From positions 44,629,019 to 44,693,018 of the forward strand of contig OU862920.1 of NCBI GenBank assembly GCA_917880885.1: a stretch of DNA of 64,000 nt. The letters are read 5' to 3'. The position numbers were made by a program, and so were the translations under genes. The notes under the pieces were generated by a model. The model made no database searches, had not been told where the DNA came from, and saw only the letters and a list, made by a program, of their open reading frames with translations. Source of the stretch: Limnephilus marmoratus. Lineage: Eukaryota > Arthropoda > Insecta > Trichoptera > Limnephilidae. Shown in pieces: positions 58,433 to 64,000 of the stretch (position 1 is its first letter; each line of letters opens with the position of its first letter).

Positions 58433-58655
58433 GGAGTGTGCAGTTCACACACGGTTCACATTCACACAAGCACCGCACAAAGAGGAGACCGATACGCTAC
58501 GAAGCACCGCATAAAGAAGAGACCGATTACACTAACTGATCCTCTCGCAATCTAAGTCATATAGATGTAAATGTTTGTCACTTTTTATTGTCGCTCGTTT
58601 CCGTTTCTTCTAGTTTTAGATCTAAACTATGCTAAAAAAGTTTTCACTTAAAAAA
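58433..58655 (+). repeat. MITE family A, copy 13
   Basis: GAGTGTGCAGTTCACACACG at the left; the CACCGCACAAAGAGGAGACC block is doubled (58469 and 58506); right end AACTATGCTAAAAAAGTTTT. The GAAGTGAAACCTTC word has been lost. Confidence 0.75.
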
Positions 58656-58659
58656 ACCG

Positions 58660-59272
58660 CGAAAAAGTAATTCCAAATAAATTTTAAGGTTTCACAATCG
58701 ATAAACGAATCTTTACTGAACCATTAAACGGACAACATCTTGAAAAGGAAACAGAAATTACAAACAAATGTACCTACAGACAGATGAAATGCAAAACAGT
58801 AATGCGTGTTAAAAATACTGCTAAGTGGCTGTAATACCAAACAACAAAGTCAGGTTATAAATAACTACACGTGGAAAACGAATATGAGTTGTGAGCAGAT
58901 ATTTCATTGACCATGAAATTATTCACCTTGCCACCACTTATTAAAGTTAATAGAATTAAAAGATGGACGGCGAGTTTAATTTCGTTGACCTTCTGGCCTA
59001 GTTATTATACTGCCGGGTCTCTAGTGTTACTTTGCATTTTCTCTGTCATCCAGGAAAAGAATTTCTAAGGAAATGATTCTTGTTAAGGCTTGCATATTAG
59101 AAATTCAGGAATGCACTTAAATTGCATATCGCGCATTATGTTATCTTATGTTAATAATACCTTCATCAAACCAGTACCTGAACTTTTCGGATTTTTTGTG
59201 ATTTTCCAGTGCAAAAAATAATTTAGTAAGCCGGGTATGGGTACCGCCGCCCCGTGAAACATTTATTGGAAA
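58660..59272. other. Unassigned
   Basis: No gene or shared repeat recognised. Confidence 0.4.
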
Positions 59273-59274
59273 AC

Positions 59275-59690
59275 CAATAGTTCTGCTGTTTGTCACCCCA
59301 AGTGGTTAGCTGCATTTTGGTATCTTAGTGGGGGTGCCCGGATTCTTGGGTTAGGTTTGTCCGGTTCTTGAAGGCGGATGAGTCTGCCCACCAACTGGGT
59401 GGCAGGGCAGATCGAGAGAGACTGGTTGAAGGAGACCTTTTGACCTCTCCAGCAGGACTCTTTTGGAACATCACCTTGCACCGCAGTGGTAGAGATAGAT
59501 TCGTATGTCCGTCACTCCTGGACACACCGACCCTCGAATACCAACCCACCCCTAATGCCTATTTCCTGCACAGAACTCTCCCTACTTTCTTTCCTACCCA
59601 GACGCTCCACACAGCATCTCCAAAGATGACATAGGCCTTAAAGGGAAATATTTTACTCCCGAGTGTAGCTAATATAAAAAAAAAAAAAAA
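59275..59690 (+). repeat. Family F SINE-like repeat, copy 5, with A tail
   Basis: Best-preserved 5' half: TCACCCCAAGTGGTTAGC, GGTTAGGTTTGTCCGGTTCT, GGAGACCTTTTGACCTCTCC. The LINE-like tail has drifted but still ends in AATATAAAAAAAAAAAAAAA. The A tail abuts a family G MITE. Confidence 0.75.
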
Positions 59691-59940
59691 CGAGTGTGCT
59701 TTAGACCACACGACTGAAGTAAAACTTCACTAACTTATATCTCCCTCTCAACTTCCGTTCGCCTCTCCCAACCGTTCGCCTCACAAACACACTTTTCATA
59801 ACGCTCTCGTCACGCATTCACCAGCTTACTACCCAAGTCAAGCGTGCGTAAAGGCCCGATCGTTCGCTTCGCCCGATCACACTTTTCGTAACGCTCTCGT
59901 CACGCATTCACCAGCTTACTCCCCAAGTCAAGCGTGTACA
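59690..59940 (+). repeat. MITE family G, copy 4, rearranged
   Basis: Left end CGAGTGTGCTTTAGACCACA and CTGAAGTAAAACTTC, then the right half TCGTCACGCATTCACCAGCT present twice (59808 and 59898). The GA/CT-rich centre is deleted. Confidence 0.7.
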
Positions 59941-60182
59941 GTTTACAGACGGTAGAAGCCAAACTTTACCAAAACAATCTCAACCAATACTTGAAAAGTG
60001 AGGTTTCCGTTTCATATGTCGACCAATTGGAGCCTTTAAAAGTGACATCACAATCAAAGTGATCAGTGAGCGCAGTTGATGCGTCACAGGTAGTGATGCG
60101 TAGCAGGCAGTAATCGTCATTTCCGTTTCATCCGAAATCCAAATCATAGCGGGGCTATAGAATTGTAGAATTTTCACTTCCA
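59941..60182 (+). repeat. MITE family H, copy 2
   Basis: CAGACGGTAGAAGCCAAACT, then ACCAAAACAATCTCAACCAA, TCGACCAATTGGAGCC, GTTTCATCCGAAATCCAAAT and GCGGGGCTATAGAATTG. Same order as the reverse copy at 17846. Confidence 0.75.
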
Positions 60183-60184
60183 AA

Positions 60185-60665
60185 AGCATTAAATATTTTC
60201 GGACTTCTACGTGGAAATGTTTTTTTTTCAGAACGGAAAATACCCTTCAACTTTGTATGACAGAAATAGCCTCAACAGTTTCTAAAGCATAAATAATTTA
60301 TTTGTTCGTAAATTTTTTATTTATTTAAATATAATTTTGTTTTGAACACCACGAAATTATTCACAAAAAGTCACGGCGTAACCGAAGTAGATTTAGCAGT
60401 TCATTCAATAAATTAATTAATTGAAGTTATGACAATGAATCTAAAATTAAGTACAAAAACTAAAAGAAGACGAAATGTCAACGTTATTTTATTAAATTTG
60501 ATCATTTCCAAAGGTTACGGATCTAAATACGAATCTAAATTTAATAACGACTGAAAATAAAATGCAAATAATGAACCTATTAATACCCGCACTGTTTCTA
60601 TAAATACCCAAGAATATTTCACATCACTTCACCCGCTGACAAATGAAAGGAGAATTTTAGATTTT
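60185..60665. other. Unassigned
   Basis: AT-rich, nothing recognised. Confidence 0.4.
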
Positions 60666-60667
60666 TA

Positions 60668-60845
60668 ATCACTGAAGACAATATTAGCGACTTTCAATAG
60701 AAAATTTGAAACAGAAAAATCAGAAAAAGATGCAGTCACATTTAGGACTTGAACCCAGGGCCTTTGCCTTGCCCGGGCGCTGGCTGCTCCACCACCTCTG
60801 ACCCTATCCCTTTCGATCATATTTAAGGCGGTAGACAAACCTAAT
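60668..60845 (-). repeat. tRNA-derived SINE, family K copy 2
   Basis: Reverse strand carries GGAGCAGCCAGCGCC and B-box-like GGGTTCAAGTCC with the same 3' part as 6222 (GAAGACAATATTAGCG in forward sense). Confidence 0.7.
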
Positions 60846-60847
60846 AA

Positions 60848-61505
60848 TTTTTGTATGCTCAAAACTCACATTTTAATAATTTCCGGCAAATTCGTAATTA
60901 TAATAACTTTCTTTATTTCCATACCGCACAAGGGATGCGAGTTATTTATATTTTAGATTAATAAAAACAGTACCATTAATATATTTTACGTGCAACGATT
61001 TTAAAACTTTATAACCCGTTTTTCAACTATAAAGTTAGCGCTAAGCACCAGATTTTATTTTTTCTAGACGATGAATTAATAACTTGGGAGGACAACATGG
61101 AGACACATTTTAAATATTTGTATCACGTTCTTCAGAATTAATTAAAATGAACTCGGCGGAAAGGTCCAATCTCCAGGCCTGCTAGGGTGAATTCGACCGT
61201 ATGTTCGTCCAATACGCCGTTCGCTCCGCGGCGTATAATTGTCTACACGCTTTCTTCACTAACGTTTGTTAAGATTCCCACATTATTTTTCTTATTCTTC
61301 TTTTCTTTGATAGGGCAATTCGACAGTAGTTCCGTCCAATACAAGGGTCGCGAGTCCCAATTTGTATAAACGGCTTCTTTACTTACGTCGTTAAGATTCT
61401 GAATATATTTTAAGGTATATTATCGTCCTAACGTCTCTTATGTATGATTGCAAGATTCTTTTCGAACTAAATGCTATCTAGATAGGGTCTTGGGATAAAT
61501 TTATT
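60848..61505. other. Unassigned
   Basis: Two related patches, AGGGTGAATTCGACCGTATG (61184) and AGGGCAATTCGACAGTAGTT (61313), each followed by TTCGTCCAATAC or TCCGTCCAATAC, suggest an old ~130-bp duplication. No gene. Confidence 0.45.
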
Positions 61506-61507
61506 CA

Positions 61508-61738
61508 TTTTTTTAAATGAAAGCTTCTTTATCACCGTTGTGATTTGAAACTCGATGAAACGAAAAATGGCGAAACTAAAAGACTTAAACACAAACACCT
61601 ATAGGATTTAGCTTGCGAGAGAATGAGATTGACTAATTGGTCTTATCTTTGTGCGGTGCTTCGTAGCCGCTTAACTCGCAACTACTTTAATTTACTGAAG
61701 GTTTCACTTCTACCGCGTGTCAACTACACACCCTTAAT
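61508..61738 (-). repeat. MITE family A, copy 14
   Basis: AATGAAAGCTTCTTTATCAC to CTACCGCGTGTCAACTACAC; full length. Confidence 0.8.
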
Positions 61739-61804
61739 TTTTTTCATTTAATGTGTGCCATCTTTTGAGTTTTCTGCCACCAGATGAGTAAAACTTCAAA
61801 TTGT

Positions 61805-61918
61805 AACTAATATTTAATCACTGAAGACAATATTAGCGTCTCTCAATCGAAAATTTGAAACCGAAAAATCAAAAAAATATACGGTCGCATTTTGGAATTT
61901 GAACCCAAACCTCAAAGC
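61805..61918 (-). repeat. tRNA-derived SINE, family K 3' fragment
   Basis: AATCACTGAAGACAATATTA through TTGGAATTTGAACCCAAACC; the A-box side is missing. Confidence 0.65.
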
Positions 61919-61999
61919 GTCTAGGAATAAATCACGAAAATTCAAAGAATTTTAAATATTTAAGGTTAATTGAAAGTAAGTAAAAAACAAACAAAAAAA

Positions 62000-62415
62000 T
62001 GGAGTATGTAATTCACAAGGAATAGAAGTGAAACTAGAAGTCGCTAGTTGTCACTTTCTTTTGCCTGTTTATTTTAAAGTGGTTTGAAGATCGGATATCG
62101 ACTTACAAAAACAAAAATGTTTATTTTTTTTGGAATTCGGAGGATTCGAACCTTCATCCGCTGGATTTCTCTGGCTGCTGAGATTTGCGACGCACTATAC
62201 CGCTGCGCTATGGAACGCGCTCGGCGAGGCTCGAATTTGCACATTATATTCCAATGATCTGTAAAAAAACAAAACGGCCAATGAGCACAAACCTATCATC
62301 GTTTCCGTTTTATATCTCAACCAATAGGAGCCTTGATCGCAGTTTGATGCTTGGCAGGTGTCGTATTGCTGAATTTCAAATCACTCTAACGGGGCTAAGG
62401 AAGTTTGACTCTGAA
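62000..62415 (+). repeat. MITE family C, best copy with intact tRNA-like centre
   Basis: Left end GGAGTATGTAATTCACAAGG and AGAAGTGAAACTAGAAGTCG. On the reverse strand the centre has a perfect A box TAGCGCAGCGG (62200-62210) and B box GGTTCGAATCC (62142-62152), 48 bp apart. The right half matches family H (CTCAACCAATAGGAGCCTTG) and ends ACGGGGCTAAGGAAGTTTG. The only copy in which both box elements are perfect. Confidence 0.8.
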
Positions 62416-62419
62416 AAAA

Positions 62420-62745
62420 GTTAATTTAGTAGGAATTAAGAATAACAGTAGCCCAATGCAAATGGAATAACATTGAATCCTCATGGTCGAATTGTGCTTT
62501 AGGGTGACACCCTTTGCTTATTCCACCCTCCGCAAGCATTTGTTTGACCATCTATCTGCGATCTATATTATGACTGGATATTTACGAAGGGTGCGAATAC
62601 AGTTAGTTTAGGTTTTAAATATATGCATAAGTCTCAAACGTTTCTCATTTATTGATTAATGTTCCTAACGAATAGTCCAGTCAGTGGGGAATAAAAAATG
62701 CCTTTACCATGCAAAAGGTATGAAGTAGCGATTTAGTTACATGTT
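62420..62745. other. Unassigned
   Basis: Nothing recognised. Confidence 0.4.
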
Positions 62746-62747
62746 GT

Positions 62748-62835
62748 TTGGATTGGGACTCTAACGAAAAAAAAAAATTTCGACCTTGGGGGGGTCGAGC
62801 TCAAGCCGCCATCTTTGATTGAAGGTGCCAAAATT
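62748..62835. repeat. Possible relative of the Academ-like terminal repeat
   Basis: TTTCGACCTTGGGGGGGTCG, GAGCTCAAGCCGCCATC resembles TTTCGACCTTGGGTCGCTTG, AGCTTTCGCCGCCATT of the 10352 element over about 35 bp. The rest is unalike, and no partner end lies in the window. Confidence 0.35.
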
Positions 62836-63122
62836 TGTAATTTTCAAGATAATTGTGCAATGGTTGATCTTACAACCAAATTGTTGAACACAAGTTTAAA
62901 GAAGATAAAATTTACTTTCATAGTTTATAAGAAAAAAAAACAACCGGCCAGCAACAAAACAATCTTACAAAATTTATTTTTCTATTCCTGAATTAAAATT
63001 TTAATATATTTAATTGATAATTATGTCCTGAGATTATTAAGATCTGCAAAAAGTCTTTCATCTGTCTTCAAAAACATTATTTTTTTTTGGGAAACGTTCA
63101 AAAACAATGAATTGGAATATTA

Positions 63123-64000
63123 GGTCCTTACATATGAAATTGGCGTTTTGTATGGGAGGAACATAAAGTCGATTTTTTTAAATATAATATATTTATTTAA
63201 TCAAAGCATGTACCATTGCTATCTATGCACTTTTGCCATCTCATAGGTAGTTCATCGATCCCTTTACTTAAAAAACCATTCGGACGGGAATCAATAAAAT
63301 CTTTGAAGGCGGTTTGGACTGCACCATCGGAGTTGAATTTTTTTCCTTGCAAGTTTTTTTTTTCAAATTTCGAAAAAAATGGTAATCTGTTGGGGCAAGG
63401 TCCGGAGAGTACGGTGGATGTCTCAGACATTCCAATTGAAGCTCCTCTAATTTGGTAGCCGTCTGTTGTGCAGTGTGTGGTCTAGCGGTTTGTTGATTTG
63501 CTTCACTCAATTCGTGAGGTACCCACCTTTCAAGATTTTTCACCTTCCCAATTTGCTTCAAGTGGATTAAAACAGTTTTATCTCTAACACCGTAGCCTGC
63601 AGCTAACTCGGACGTGGTTTGCGATGGATCCGCTTCCACAATAGCCTTCAATTCTTCATTATCAAGTTTGGTCTCCGACCGTCCACGGGGCTTGTTCTGC
63701 AGGTCGAAATTTCAAGAACGAAAACGTTGGAACCAAAAACGCACTGTGTTTTCTTTTGCGGCACCGTCGCCATACACATCATTAATCCTTCGAGCCGTTT
63801 CTGCAGCACTGGTGCCACGGTGGAACTCGTACTCGTAAATAACGCTATATTTCAAGTTTTCCATTTTGTAAACTAAGTGACGCAAAGAAAAAAACAAATG
63901 AATTATAATTTTCGAAACACAAATACATGAGTAAATAGCTGTATAAATTTGAATTTGGAATTCCTAACCAAAGAGAAGATATTTGAGATCAAAGTTGCCA
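63123..64000 (-). mobile_element. Mariner transposon, internally deleted, cut by window edge
   Basis: The left end after TA (63121-63122) is GGTCCTTACATATGAAATTG. The window's last bases, CAAAGTTGCCA, agree with the inner part of the complementary repeat at 8 of 11 positions, so the other end probably lies just outside. The gene inside has lost its central part. Confidence 0.8.
63197..63864 (-). pseudogene. Mariner transposase with central deletion
   Basis: Starts at ATG 63864 (MENLKYSVIYEYEFHRGTSA), a helix-turn-helix DNA-binding N-terminus, through WFQRFRS and an in-frame TGA (about 63709-63711). It resumes RGRSETKLDNEEL..DPSQTTSELAAGYGV (second HTH), the WVPHELSE linker motif, then jumps straight to ARPHTAQQ and YSPDLAPTDYHFF. 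The usual block with the first and second catalytic Asp (roughly 130-150 residues) is missing; only the third, in SPDLAPTDYH, remains. A frameshift in an A run near 63360 separates the C-terminus (GKKFNSDGAVQ to CIDSNGTCFD). Incapable of catalysis. Confidence 0.9.

Noticed and set aside
1..64000. CRISPR array, prokaryotic operon, rRNA
   Set aside because: No regularly spaced short repeats with unique spacers, no compact gene order, no rRNA words; the DNA is plainly eukaryotic.
1..64000. LTR retrotransposons or endogenous viruses
   Set aside because: No paired long terminal repeats with TG..CA ends, primer-binding site, or gag/pol motifs were recognised.

Overview
The window is AT-rich eukaryotic DNA, most likely from an insect. 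Supports for this are a mariner fossil, short Helitrons with CTAG ends inserted between A and T, PIF/Harbinger and hAT non-autonomous elements, tRNA-derived SINEs, several non-LTR retrotransposon remnants, and frequent GTAGGTAC-type words. Helitron ends and GTAGGTAC words of this kind are, as far as I recall, common in moths and in some Hemiptera; I cannot choose the order from sequence alone. I found no convincing host gene. Almost everything recognisable is mobile DNA, often nested.

Layout. 0-10 kb: SINE and MITE copies, including an internally deleted hAT element inside a MITE. 10.35-14.23 kb: the most notable object, a 3.9-kb DNA transposon with ~450-bp terminal inverted repeats. It carries one decayed gene that joins a conserved N-terminal region of unknown function, a FEN1/XPG-type (PIN-like) nuclease domain with its acidic residues intact, and a Tesmin/TSO1-type CXC cysteine domain. 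It best fits the Academ superfamily. 14-24.7 kb: MITEs, a hAT MITE with 8-bp TSD, Helitron-like copies, a 3 x 310-bp tandem array and a 156-bp-arm palindrome. 26-39 kb: Helitrons, a PIF/Harbinger element with a transposase N-terminal fragment, a LINE remnant and a second element with TAGGCCA termini. 38.9-48.3 kb: MITE pairs, tRNA SINEs, a Mutator-like element with 9-bp TSD inside a SINE, a 63-bp in-frame minisatellite with a higher-order unit, and a 5'-truncated LINE with poly(A) tail. 48-64 kb: more MITEs, LINE-tailed SINEs, two further foldback palindromes, and a mariner element running off the right edge.

How the parts relate. The commonest repeats (called A, C, G and H here) share both ends but carry different centres, so they look like one modular MITE family. 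Family F repeats share the last ~110 bp and a 3' hairpin with the LINE at 46.5 kb, as expected of a SINE that borrows that LINE's machinery. Two other places (36.87-37.71 kb and 62.8 kb) carry sequence resembling the ends of the Academ-like transposon. All coding regions found are transposon-derived and broken. Repeat family letters are local to this annotation, and most repeat edges are good to about 10-20 bp.
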